From the NCBI RefSeq assembly GCF_001423265.1, contig NZ_LMND01000005.1, positions 1-53,982 on the forward strand: a stretch of 53,982 nt of DNA. Direction: 5' to 3'. Both the position numbers and the translations under genes were made by a program. Below, piece by piece: positions 42,002-49,763 of the stretch. The notes under the pieces were generated by a model. It ran no database searches, was not told where the DNA came from, and worked only from the letters and a program-made list of their open reading frames with translations. Every line of letters starts with the position of its first letter. Within the stretch, counting starts at the first letter, position 1. This stretch comes from Methylobacterium sp. Leaf108 (lineage in GTDB: Bacteria > Pseudomonadota > Alphaproteobacteria > Rhizobiales > Beijerinckiaceae).

Positions 42002-43876
42002 ATGTCGAGCCGATCCGTCGCCAACGCCACGCCGCCGGCCCCGGTGCGGCAATCCGAGGGAGCGCACGCCGCGCGGGCGGCCGCCCTGGCGGTGGACCTG
42101 GGCGCCCTGCCGGAATGGGACCTGTCCGATCTCTACGCGGGCATCGAGTCGGACGATTTCCGGGCCGACCTCGCCAGGGCCGAGGCGCGGTGCAAGGCCT
42201 TTTTGGAGCGCTATGCCGGCAAGATCGCGGTCCTGGCGGGCACTCCGGATGCCTCGGTTCTGCTGGGCGAGGCGGTGGCCGAATACGAGGGGGTCGAGGA
42301 TCTGCTCGGCCGCCTGATGTCGTTCGCCGGCCTCGTCTATTCCGGCGACACCACCGACGAGCGCCGGGAAAAGTTCTACGGCGACACCCAGGAGCGCCTG
42401 ACCAAGGCCGCCGGCGACCTCCTGTTCTTCACCCTCGAACTCAACCGGGTCGAGGACGCGGTGATGGATGGAGCGATGGCGGCGGGGCCGCTCGCGCATT
42501 ACCGCCCGTGGGTCGAGGACCTCCGCCGCGAAAAGCCGTTCCAGCTCGACGACCGCCTCGAAAAGCTGTTCCTCGAGAAATCCGTCACCGGCCGGGCCGC
42601 CTGGAACCGGCTGTTCGACGGCACCATCGCCTCCCTGCGGTTCACGGTGCAGGGCGAGCAGCTCACCCTCGAACCGACGCTCAACAAGCTCCAGGATTCG
42701 GACGGCTCCGTCCGCAAGGCCGCCGCCGGGGCCCTCAGCGAGGTGTTCCGGGCGAACCTGCGCACCTTCACGCTGATCACCAACACCCTGGCCAAGGACA
42801 AGGAGATCGCCGATCGCTGGCGCGGGTTCTCGGACGTCGCCGACGCGCGCCACCTCGCCAACCGCGTCGAGCCGGAGGTGGTGGCGGCCATGGTCGAGGC
42901 GGTGCAGGCCGCCTATCCGCGCCTGTCGCACCGCTACTATCGCCTGAAGGCCAAGTGGTTCGGCGTCGACGCGCTCCCCTACTGGGACCGCAACGCGCCG
43001 CTGCCGCGGGTCGAGCAGCGCACCATTCCCTGGGCGGAGGCCCGCGACACGGTGCTCGACGCCTACGGCGCGTTCTCGCCGCGCATGGCCGACATCGCCA
43101 GGACGTTCTTCGACCGGCGCTGGATCGACGCGCCGACCCGGCCGGGCAAGGCGCCGGGCGCTTTCGCCCATCCCACCGTGCCTTCGGCGCATCCCTATGT
43201 GCTGGTGAACTACCAGGGTAAGCCGCGCGACGTGATGACGTTGGCGCACGAGCTCGGCCACGGCGTCCACCAGGTGCTGGCCTCGCCCAACGGCGCCCTG
43301 ATGGCGCCGACGCCCCTGACGCTGGCCGAGACCGCGAGCGTGTTCGGCGAGATGCTGACCTTCCGTCGCCTGCTCTCGGGCATCACCGCACCGGCGCAAC
43401 GCCGCGCGATGCTGGCGGCCAAGGTCGAGGACATGATCAACACGGTGGTGCGCCAGATCGCGTTCTACGCCTTCGAGCGCAAGGTCCACCTTGCTCGGAG
43501 CCAGGGCGAGCTCACCGCGGAAGCCATCAACGCCCTGTGGATGTCGGTGCAGGCGGAGAGCCTCGGACCGGCCATCGCCCTCGACGTGGGCTACGAGCCG
43601 TTCTGGGCCTACATCCCGCACTTCATCCACTCGCCGTTCTACGTCTACGCCTACGCCTTCGGCGACTGCCTCGTGAACTCGCTCTACGGCGTCTACGCCA
43701 GGGCCGAGGGCGGTTTCGTGGACCGGTATTTCAGCCTGCTCTCGGCGGGCGGCTCGAAACCCTACGGCGAATTGCTGGCTCCCTTCGGCCTCGACGCCCG
43801 CGACCCGGGCTTCTGGCAGATCGGCCTGGGGATGATCGAGGGGATGATCGCGGAGCTTGAGGCGATGGAGGGCTGA
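42002..43876 (+). CDS. pepF: M3-family oligoendopeptidase F
   Basis: A 624-residue cytoplasmic zinc metallopeptidase that cleaves medium-length oligopeptides. The zinc motif is HELGHG (His416, Glu417, His420) with the third ligand expected in ETASVFGEM about 28 residues on. The N-terminal oligoendopeptidase F lobe (about 120-190) and the C-terminal motif FIHSPFYVYAYAFGDCLVNS, which holds the substrate-binding His/Tyr residues, are present. The size fits alphaproteobacterial PepF (about 600-630). Twenty bases past its stop begins a 16 bp palindrome that may also serve as its terminator. Confidence 0.94.
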   Translation: MSSRSVANATPPAPVRQSEGAHAARAAALAVDLGALPEWDLSDLYAGIESDDFRADLARAEARCKAFLERYAGKIAVLAGTPDASVLLGEAVAEYEGVEDLLGRLMSFAGLVYSGDTTDERREKFYGDTQERLTKAAGDLLFFTLELNRVEDAVMDGAMAAGPLAHYRPWVEDLRREKPFQLDDRLEKLFLEKSVTGRAAWNRLFDGTIASLRFTVQGEQLTLEPTLNKLQDSDGSVRKAAAGALSEVFRANLRTFTLITNTLAKDKEIADRWRGFSDVADARHLANRVEPEVVAAMVEAVQAAYPRLSHRYYRLKAKWFGVDALPYWDRNAPLPRVEQRTIPWAEARDTVLDAYGAFSPRMADIARTFFDRRWIDAPTRPGKAPGAFAHPTVPSAHPYVLVNYQGKPRDVMTLAHELGHGVHQVLASPNGALMAPTPLTLAETASVFGEMLTFRRLLSGITAPAQRRAMLAAKVEDMINTVVRQIAFYAFERKVHLARSQGELTAEAINALWMSVQAESLGPAIALDVGYEPFWAYIPHFIHSPFYVYAYAFGDCLVNSLYGVYARAEGGFVDRYFSLLSAGGSKPYGELLAPFGLDARDPGFWQIGLGMIEGMIAELEAMEG

Positions 43877-43895
43877 GGCTTCGATTGTGCCGCCG

Positions 43896-43932
43896 ACCCT
43901 TTCCGTTGTACATCGCGTACAACGGAAAGGGT
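43896..43932. promoter_or_regulatory. Perfect 16 bp palindrome over the antitoxin ribosome-binding site
   Basis: Arms 43896-43911 and 43917-43932 are exactly complementary, with a 5-base loop (ATCGC). The right arm contains GGAAAGGG, the Shine-Dalgarno sequence of the AbrB-type antitoxin, whose ATG follows 8 bases later. It could be the operator bound by the antitoxin, an RNA hairpin that hides the ribosome site on read-through from pepF, or both. It contains GTAC half-sites, as AbrB-fold antitoxin operators often do. Confidence 0.6.
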
Positions 43933-43939
43933 CCCGGCC

Positions 43940-44164
43940 ATGAAGCTCGAAGTCAAGAAGATCGGCAATTCCACCGGACTCATCCTGCCGCGCGAATTGA
44001 TGGGAAAGCTCAATCTCGCGCAGGGGGATTGGCTCTACGTCACCGAGAACGCGGACGGCTCCGTGCGGCTTTCACCCCTCGACCCGACTTTCGAGCAGGG
44101 GATGGAGATCGCCGAGAAGGCGATGAAGACCTATCGCAACGCTCTGTCCGAGCTTGCGAAATGA
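43940..44164 (+). CDS. AbrB/MazE-fold antitoxin
   Basis: A 74-residue protein with the swapped-hairpin AbrB DNA-binding domain at residues 1-47 (MKLEVKKIGNSTGLILPREL, then LNLAQGDWLYVTENADG) and a C-terminal acidic/hydrophobic helix (DPTFEQGMEIAEKAMKTYRN) that should bind the toxin. It is followed by a Doc-family toxin whose ATG overlaps the antitoxin stop by four bases. Doc is usually paired with Phd; pairing with an AbrB-fold antitoxin is common in alphaproteobacteria. The 16 bp palindrome upstream is the likely autoregulatory site. Confidence 0.85.
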   Translation: MKLEVKKIGNSTGLILPRELMGKLNLAQGDWLYVTENADGSVRLSPLDPTFEQGMEIAEKAMKTYRNALSELAK

Positions 44165-44547
44165 GCGAAGTTGTCTGGCTGACGAGCGATCTGGTCCAAG
44201 CCATACATGCGCGGCAGCTTAAGATGTTCGGCGGGCCTGCTGGCCTACGGGATATCGGAGCCTTGGAATCCGCCCTCGGTCGTCCGCTCAACCGAGCCGC
44301 CTATGGCGAGGTGGATCTCGCCGAACTTGCGGCGGCCTACGCCTTCGGCATCGCCAAGAACCATCCCTCCGTCGACGGCAACAAGCGGGCGGCGCTCCTC
44401 TCCCTCGTCACCTTCCTTGGCCTCAACGGTATCGACTTTCTGGCCGATGAGGCCGAGGCGGTGTTGATGATCCGTGGCCTCGCCGCCGGCGACGTCGACG
44501 AAACCGGCCTCACGCGCTGGATCAGGGACAACTGGCCCGCCGCCTGA
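44161..44547 (+). CDS. doc: Doc/Fic-family type II toxin (death-on-curing)
   Basis: A 128-residue Fic-fold protein. The active-site motif is HPSVDGNKRAAL (His68 onward), a variant of HxFxD/AxNKR in which the usual Phe is Ser. N-terminal FGGPAGLRDIGALESALGRP is characteristic of Doc, as is the C-terminal GDVDETGLTRWIRDNW. Phage P1 Doc phosphorylates EF-Tu and blocks translation; I infer a similar target here but cannot show it. Four-base overlap with the antitoxin implies coupled translation. Confidence 0.88.
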   Translation: MSEVVWLTSDLVQAIHARQLKMFGGPAGLRDIGALESALGRPLNRAAYGEVDLAELAAAYAFGIAKNHPSVDGNKRAALLSLVTFLGLNGIDFLADEAEAVLMIRGLAAGDVDETGLTRWIRDNWPAA

Positions 44548-44636
44548 ACGGCCGCGACCCGCCGCCTCAGCGCCCTGACATCGGCGGGCGGACGGCTTAT
44601 GTGCGAAGCGTCATTCCTTAGAGCGGACACCCGTCG

Positions 44637-46007
44637 ATGGCCGACCACGACAGCGAAGCCAATCGCTTCTCCGCCCGCGCCAGCCGCTATGCCCGCGTCG
44701 GCGCCAATGTCGGCGGCGTCGCCGCGCGCATGGCCGGGGCCAAGCTGTTCGGTGCGAAGGGCGGCGAGACGCCGAGCAACGCCGCCGCCCTGGCCCAGGC
44801 CCTGGGCGGGCTCAAGGGGCCGATCATGAAGGTGGCGCAGCTGCTGGCCACCGTGCCCGACCTCCTGCCCCCCGAATACGCCGCCGAATTGCAGAAGCTG
44901 CAGGCCGATGCGCCGCCCATGGGCGCGGCCTTCGTCAAGCGCCGGATGATGGCCGAGCTCGGCCCCGACTGGCAGAAGCGGTTCGCCAGCTTCGACCTCA
45001 AGCCCGCCGCGGCGGCCTCCCTGGGCCAGGTCCACAAGGCGGTCGGCCTCGACGGCACGCCCTTCGCCTGCAAGCTCCAGTATCCCGACATGCAGTCGGC
45101 GGTGGAGGCCGACCTCAAGCAGCTGGAGGTCGCCTTCGCCCTGCATCGCCGCCTGAGTTCGTGGCTCGACACCCGCGAGATCGCCAAGGAAATCGGTGCC
45201 CGGGTGCGCGAGGAGCTCGACTACGAGCGCGAGGCCAAGCACGCGGTCCTCTACGGCAACGTGCTGCGCGACATCGAGGTGGTGCGGGTGCCCGCCATCC
45301 ACCACGACCTCTCCACCAAGCGGCTTCTCACCCTCGGTTGGCTGGAGGGCGAGAAGATCCTCAACTTCGCCGATGGGCCGATCGAGACGCGTAATCACCT
45401 CGCCCAGTCGATGTTCAAAGCGTGGTGGCATCCCTTCAGCCGGGCCGCCGTCATCCACGGCGACCCGCATCTGGGCAATTACACCGTCTTCTCCGAGGAC
45501 GGACGGCCCGGCGGCATCAACCTGCTCGACTACGGTTGCGTACGGATCTTCCACCCCCGCTTCGTCGGCGGCGTGGTCGACCTCTATCGCGGCCTCCTCA
45601 CCGACGACCATTCCCGCATCGTCCACGCCTACGAGACCTGGGGATTCAAGAACCTCAACCGCGAACTCATCGACATCCTCAACATCTGGGCCCGTTTCAT
45701 CTACGGCCCGCTCCTGGAAGACCGGACGCGCACGGTGGCCGATGGCGTCAAGCCCGGCGAATACGGCCGCCGCCAGGCCTTCGCCGTGCACCAGGCGCTC
45801 AAGGAGCGCGGCCCGGTCACGGTCCCGCAGGAATTCGTCTTCATGGACCGGGCCGCCGTCGGCCTCGGCGCGGTCTTCCTGCACCTGCGCTCGGAACTGA
45901 ACTACCACAGGCTGTTCGAGGCGGAGATCGACCGCTTCAGCCTCGACGAGCTGGCGGTCCGCCAGAGCGAGGCCCTGGCCGTCGCCGGCCTGCCCGACCC
46001 ACTCTGA
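44637..46007 (+). CDS. ABC1/UbiB (AarF) family atypical kinase
   Basis: A 456-residue protein of the ABC1/ADCK family, whose members support ubiquinone synthesis or mitochondrial-type lipid functions. Visible: the N-terminal family motif as GPIMKVAQLLATVPDLLP, in which the usual KxGQ is KVAQ; the Ala-rich nucleotide loop AAAASLGQVHKA; the lysine in FACKLQYP; HGDPHLGNYTVF; and metal-binding INLLDYGCVRIF. No C-terminal membrane segments of the UbiB type are evident. It stands alone between the toxin-antitoxin pair and the COX/pnt group. Confidence 0.87.
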   Translation: MADHDSEANRFSARASRYARVGANVGGVAARMAGAKLFGAKGGETPSNAAALAQALGGLKGPIMKVAQLLATVPDLLPPEYAAELQKLQADAPPMGAAFVKRRMMAELGPDWQKRFASFDLKPAAAASLGQVHKAVGLDGTPFACKLQYPDMQSAVEADLKQLEVAFALHRRLSSWLDTREIAKEIGARVREELDYEREAKHAVLYGNVLRDIEVVRVPAIHHDLSTKRLLTLGWLEGEKILNFADGPIETRNHLAQSMFKAWWHPFSRAAVIHGDPHLGNYTVFSEDGRPGGINLLDYGCVRIFHPRFVGGVVDLYRGLLTDDHSRIVHAYETWGFKNLNRELIDILNIWARFIYGPLLEDRTRTVADGVKPGEYGRRQAFAVHQALKERGPVTVPQEFVFMDRAAVGLGAVFLHLRSELNYHRLFEAEIDRFSLDELAVRQSEALAVAGLPDPL

Positions 46008-46076
46008 GACCCGACCCGCTCACTGCGAATCCCCACAAAAACCGCGGCCTGGTATTCCAAGCCGTCCGCAACTCGA

Positions 46077-46105
46077 TTGCGGGCCGCCTAGGCTTGCGCT
46101 AAATC
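46077..46105 (+). promoter_or_regulatory. Candidate sigma-70 promoter of the COX subunit IV-pnt group
   Basis: TTGCGG (46077-46082) and TAAATC (46100-46105) are separated by 17 bases, 43 bases before the COX subunit IV start. The -35 box lies in the right arm of a 6 bp hairpin (CCGCAA...TTGCGG, 46066-46082). The -10 match is moderate. No other hexamer pair in this gap fits as well. Confidence 0.35.
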
Positions 46106-46148
46106 CCCTTGGAACCAATCAAGACGACGCCACGGGGACGACCATCAG

Positions 46149-46442
46149 ATGGCCGATACGAAGACCACGTCCGGTTTCACCTACAGCCCGGCGATGGACG
46201 ACAAAACGCACGAACAGACCTATCGTGGCTTCGTCCGCTTCGTGGAAATCGGCACCGGCGTCGTACTCTGCTGGGTCCTCGCCCTGGCCGTCGGCGGCAT
46301 CCGTGAAGCCTGGCTGATGGCCATCTTCGGCGTCTTCCTGTCGGGCGCGGCCGGTGCTTTGGGCGCCCTGTCCCCGGCGGTCGGCTGGAAGGGACCCCTC
46401 GCGGTCGGCATCCTGCTCGCCCTGTATCTCGCCTTCGCCTGA
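46149..46442 (+). CDS. aa3-type cytochrome c oxidase subunit IV (COX4_pro_2)
   Basis: A 97-residue membrane protein with a polar N-terminus (YSPAMDDKTHEQTYRGFVRF) typical of the bacterial aa3 oxidase subunit IV family, followed by two or three hydrophobic segments (about 32-52, 55-77 and 80-96). In alphaproteobacteria this small subunit binds the aa3 oxidase core but is often encoded away from it, commonly beside pntA, as seen here. It probably shares a transcript with pntAA, which starts 52 bases later. Confidence 0.8.
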   Translation: MADTKTTSGFTYSPAMDDKTHEQTYRGFVRFVEIGTGVVLCWVLALAVGGIREAWLMAIFGVFLSGAAGALGALSPAVGWKGPLAVGILLALYLAFA

Positions 46443-46494
46443 CGCCGCCGCTACCCGGCCACGATCACGGTCTTCATCCCGAGGGAATCGTTGA

Positions 46495-47634
46495 ATGCGC
46501 GTCGCTGTCCTGTGTGAGACGGATCCCGCGGAGCCGCGGGTCGCGGCGGTCCCCGAAACGGTGAAGAAATTCACGGCCCTCGGTGCTACCGTCGTGGTCC
46601 AGTCGGGGGCCGGCACCAAAGCCGGCGTTCCCGACGGCGACTACGAGGCGGCCGGCGCCAGCATCGCCGGTTCGGCCGAAGACGCCGCCCGCGACGCCGA
46701 CCTCGTCCTGAAGGTGCGCCGCCCAGCCACCGACGAGCTGGCGCTCTACAAGAGCGGCACCACCGTCGTGGCGATCATGGACCCCTACGGCAACGAGGAC
46801 GCCCTCAAGGCGATGGCCGAGACCGGTCTGTCCACCTTCGCGATGGAGCTGATGCCCCGCATCACCCGCGCCCAGGTGATGGACGTCCTGTCGAGCCAGG
46901 CCAACCTCGCCGGCTACCGCGCCGTGGTCGACGGTGCCTCGGAATACGGCCGCGCGATGCCGATGATGATGACGGCCGCCGGCACCGTGCCCGCCGCCCG
47001 CGTCTTCGTGATGGGCGTCGGCGTCGCCGGCCTGCAGGCCATCGCCACCGCCCGCCGCATGGGTGCCGTCGTCACCGCCACCGACGTGCGTCCGGCCACC
47101 AAGGAGCAGGTCGAGTCGCTGGGCGCCAAGTTCGTCGCCGTCGAGGACGACGAGTTCAAGCAGGCCGAGACGTCGGGCGGCTACGCCAAGGAGATGTCGG
47201 CCGAATACCAGAAGAAGCAGGCCGACCTCGTGGCGACCCACATCGCCAAGCAGGACATCGTCATCACCACCGCACTCATCCCGGGTCGGCCCGCCCCCAA
47301 ACTCGTCTCCGAGGCGATGGTCGCCTCGATGAAGCCGGGCTCGGTCCTGATCGATCTCGCGGTGGAGCGCGGCGGCAACGTCGAGGGCGCCAAGGCGGGC
47401 GAGATCGTGGTGACGGGCAACGGCGCCAAGATCGTCGGTCACCTCAACGTGCCCGGCCGGCTCGCGGCCACCGCTTCGAGCCTCTACGCGCGCAACCTCT
47501 ACGCCTTCGTCGAGACGCTGGTGGACAAGGAAGCCAAGACCCTGGCCGTCAAGTGGGACGATGAACTCGTCAAGGCCACGAACCTGACCCGCGACGGCCA
47601 GGTGGTCCACGCCGCCTTCCAGCCCAAAGCCTGA
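46495..47634 (+). CDS. pntAA: NAD(P) transhydrogenase subunit alpha part 1
   Basis: The soluble NAD(H)-binding domain I of proton-translocating transhydrogenase, which uses the proton gradient to reduce NADP+ with NADH. The 379-residue product has the alanine-dehydrogenase-like fold: MRVAVLCETDPAEPRVAAVP at the start, AGYRAVVDGASEYGRAMPMM, the nucleotide loop VMGVGVAGLQAIATARRMGA, and VEDDEFKQAETSGGYAKEMS covering the mobile loop region. GAGGGA precedes the ATG. It is encoded separately from its membrane part (pntAB), the three-gene arrangement of many alphaproteobacteria. Confidence 0.96.
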   Translation: MRVAVLCETDPAEPRVAAVPETVKKFTALGATVVVQSGAGTKAGVPDGDYEAAGASIAGSAEDAARDADLVLKVRRPATDELALYKSGTTVVAIMDPYGNEDALKAMAETGLSTFAMELMPRITRAQVMDVLSSQANLAGYRAVVDGASEYGRAMPMMMTAAGTVPAARVFVMGVGVAGLQAIATARRMGAVVTATDVRPATKEQVESLGAKFVAVEDDEFKQAETSGGYAKEMSAEYQKKQADLVATHIAKQDIVITTALIPGRPAPKLVSEAMVASMKPGSVLIDLAVERGGNVEGAKAGEIVVTGNGAKIVGHLNVPGRLAATASSLYARNLYAFVETLVDKEAKTLAVKWDDELVKATNLTRDGQVVHAAFQPKA

Positions 47635-47653
47635 TCCCGTCGGAGGACCCTAG

Positions 47654-48103
47654 ATGGCCACGCTTCCACCAGACCTGGCGGCCGAACAGGCGCGCGCCGC
47701 CGCCGCCGCCGCGCGCACCGCCGCCGACATCGCCCGCCAGAACGCCGATCAGGCGCAGAGCATCGCCGACAGCATCGGCCACGGCCTCTCAGCCGTGACC
47801 CACGGGGCCGTCGACCCCTTCGTCTTCCAGCTGGCGACCTTCGTGTTGGCGATCTTCGTCGGCTACTACGTGGTCTGGTCGGTGACCCCGGCCCTGCATA
47901 CGCCGCTGATGTCGGTGACCAACGCCATCTCCTCCGTGATCATCGTCGGCGCCATCCTGGCCGCCGGCGTGCCGCTCATCGAGCATGGAACCGGCTGGGC
48001 CCGCTTCTTCGGGTTTCTCGGCATCGTCTTCGCCAGCGTGAACATCTTCGGCGGGTTCCTCGTCACCCAACGCATGCTCGCCATGTACAAGAAGAAGGCC
48101 TGA
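47654..48103 (+). CDS. pntAB: NAD(P) transhydrogenase subunit alpha part 2
   Basis: The membrane part of the split alpha subunit (149 residues). An Ala/Arg/Asp-rich N-terminal helix (about 8-45) is followed by [20 protein letters not shown] and two more membrane segments ending in [18 protein letters not shown], the conserved close of this subunit. GGAGG stands upstream of the ATG. It starts 19 bases after pntAA and ends 4 bases before pntB. The N-terminal helix is longer than in Rhodospirillum-type PntAB, as far as I recall. Confidence 0.94.
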   Translation: MATLPPDLAAEQARAAAAAARTAADIARQNADQAQSIADSIGHGLSAVTHGAVDPFVFQLATFVLAIFVGYYVVWSVTPALHTPLMSVTNAISSVIIVGAILAAGVPLIEHGTGWARFFGFLGIVFASVNIFGGFLVTQRMLAMYKKKA

Positions 48104-48107
48104 GACG

Positions 48108-49508
48108 ATGTCCCAGAACGTCTCCAGCCTGCTCTACATCGTCGCCGGCATCCTGTTCATCATGGCGCTGCGGGGGCTCTCGCACCCGACCACCTCCCGG
48201 CAAGGCAACCTCTACGGCATGGTGGGCATGGGCCTCGCCGTGCTCACCACCCTCGTCGGCCATCCGCCCTCGGGTGCGGGTGCCTGGCTGATCGTGCTCC
48301 TCGGCCTCGCCATCGGTGGCGGTGCGGGCGCCCTCATCGCCAAGCGCGTGCCGATGACGGCGATGCCCGAGCTCGTGGCGGCCTTCCACTCCCTGGTCGG
48401 CCTCGCGGCGGTGGCCGGCGCGGCGGGCACCCTCTACGCGCCCCAGGCGGTCGGCATCCTCGAGAACGGCCACATCCACAAGGAGTCGCTGTTCGAGATG
48501 GCGCTCGGTGTCGCCATCGGCGCCATCACCTTCACGGGCTCGGTCATCGCCTTCGCCAAGCTCTCCGGGCGGATGTCGGGCAAGCCGATCATCCTGCCCC
48601 AGCGCCATGCCATCAACATCGTGCTGGCGATCGTCCTGGTGGCGATGATCGCGATGTTCATCGGCACCGAGAGCAAGCTCCTGTTCTGGCTCATCGTGAT
48701 GGTGTCCTTCGTGCTCGGCGGACTCCTGATCATCCCGATCGGCGGCGCCGACATGCCGGTGGTCGTGTCGATGCTCAACTCCTACTCGGGTTGGGCGGCG
48801 GCCGGCATCGGCTTCACGCTGGGCAACCTCGCGCTGATCATCACCGGCGCGCTGGTGGGCTCCTCGGGTGCGATCCTGTCCTACATCATGTGCAAGGCGA
48901 TGAACCGGTCGTTCATCTCGGTGATCCTCGGCGGCTTCGGCGGTGACGCCGTGGCGGCCGGCGCCGGTGGCGCCGTCGAGACGCGCCCGGTCAAGCAGGG
49001 TTCGGCGGACGACGCCGCCTACATCATGAAGAACGCCGAGCGGGTCATCATCGTCCCGGGCTACGGCATGGCGGTGGCCCAGGCCCAGCACAGCCTGCGC
49101 GAGATGGCGGACATGCTCAAGAAAGAGGGCGTGGACGTGAAATACGCGATCCACCCCGTCGCCGGCCGCATGCCCGGCCACATGAACGTGCTGCTCGCCG
49201 AAGCCAACGTGCCCTACGACGAGGTGTTCGAACTCGAGGACATCAACGGCGAGTTCCCGCAGGCCGACGTGGCCTTCGTGATCGGCGCCAACGACGTCAC
49301 CAACCCCGCCGCCAAGACCGACAAGGCCTCGCCGATCTACGGCATGCCGATCCTCGACGTGGAGAAGGCCAAGACCGTGCTGTTCATCAAGCGCGGCATG
49401 GGCTCGGGCTATGCCGGCGTCGAGAACGAGGTGTTCTTCCGCGACAACACCATGATGCTGTTCGGCGACGCCAAGAAGGTCGTGGATTCGATCCTCAAGA
49501 ACCTCTGA
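48108..49508 (+). CDS. pntB: NAD(P) transhydrogenase subunit beta
   Basis: The 466-residue beta subunit with about nine membrane helices (residues 1-270) forming the proton channel with PntAB, and the C-terminal NADP(H)-binding domain III (about 290-466). Seen: SHPTTSRQGNLYGMVGMGLA, MPELVAAFHSLVGLAAV, MPVVVSMLNSYSGWAAAGIG, and in domain III VIIVPGYGMAVAQAQHSLRE, GRMPGHMNVLLAEA and VIGANDVTNPAAKTD. It starts 4 bases after pntAB, so the three pnt genes form one translational run ending at a hairpin. Confidence 0.96.
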   Translation: MSQNVSSLLYIVAGILFIMALRGLSHPTTSRQGNLYGMVGMGLAVLTTLVGHPPSGAGAWLIVLLGLAIGGGAGALIAKRVPMTAMPELVAAFHSLVGLAAVAGAAGTLYAPQAVGILENGHIHKESLFEMALGVAIGAITFTGSVIAFAKLSGRMSGKPIILPQRHAINIVLAIVLVAMIAMFIGTESKLLFWLIVMVSFVLGGLLIIPIGGADMPVVVSMLNSYSGWAAAGIGFTLGNLALIITGALVGSSGAILSYIMCKAMNRSFISVILGGFGGDAVAAGAGGAVETRPVKQGSADDAAYIMKNAERVIIVPGYGMAVAQAQHSLREMADMLKKEGVDVKYAIHPVAGRMPGHMNVLLAEANVPYDEVFELEDINGEFPQADVAFVIGANDVTNPAAKTDKASPIYGMPILDVEKAKTVLFIKRGMGSGYAGVENEVFFRDNTMMLFGDAKKVVDSILKNL

Positions 49509-49548
49509 GCGATCCCAGGGGAAGGCCTCCCCGACGACTCCAACACGA

Positions 49549-49579
49549 GAAGGGGCCGGCAACCGATGCCGGCCCCTTC
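49549..49579 (+). terminator. Terminator-like hairpin after pntB
   Basis: A 12 bp stem (49549-49560 with 49568-49579) with a 7-base loop lies 40 bases after the pntB stop. The following bases (GTCGTTCGG) have no real T run, so termination may be partial or Rho-assisted. Confidence 0.6.
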
Positions 49580-49763
49580 GTCGTTCGGCGGGGTCGACGG
49601 CTCAGGCCGTCTGCCGTCGGTCACTCCGCGATGCGGATAGGGCCTTGGCTCGGGTGCCGCGTCGGTCGCCGATGCGGCCCACCGTGTCGAGCGACCGCCG
49701 GCCATGGGCGACAGGAACCGGCCGGGTGGCGCCGGACGGGTCCGAGCGGGTAGGGTGGCGCCC

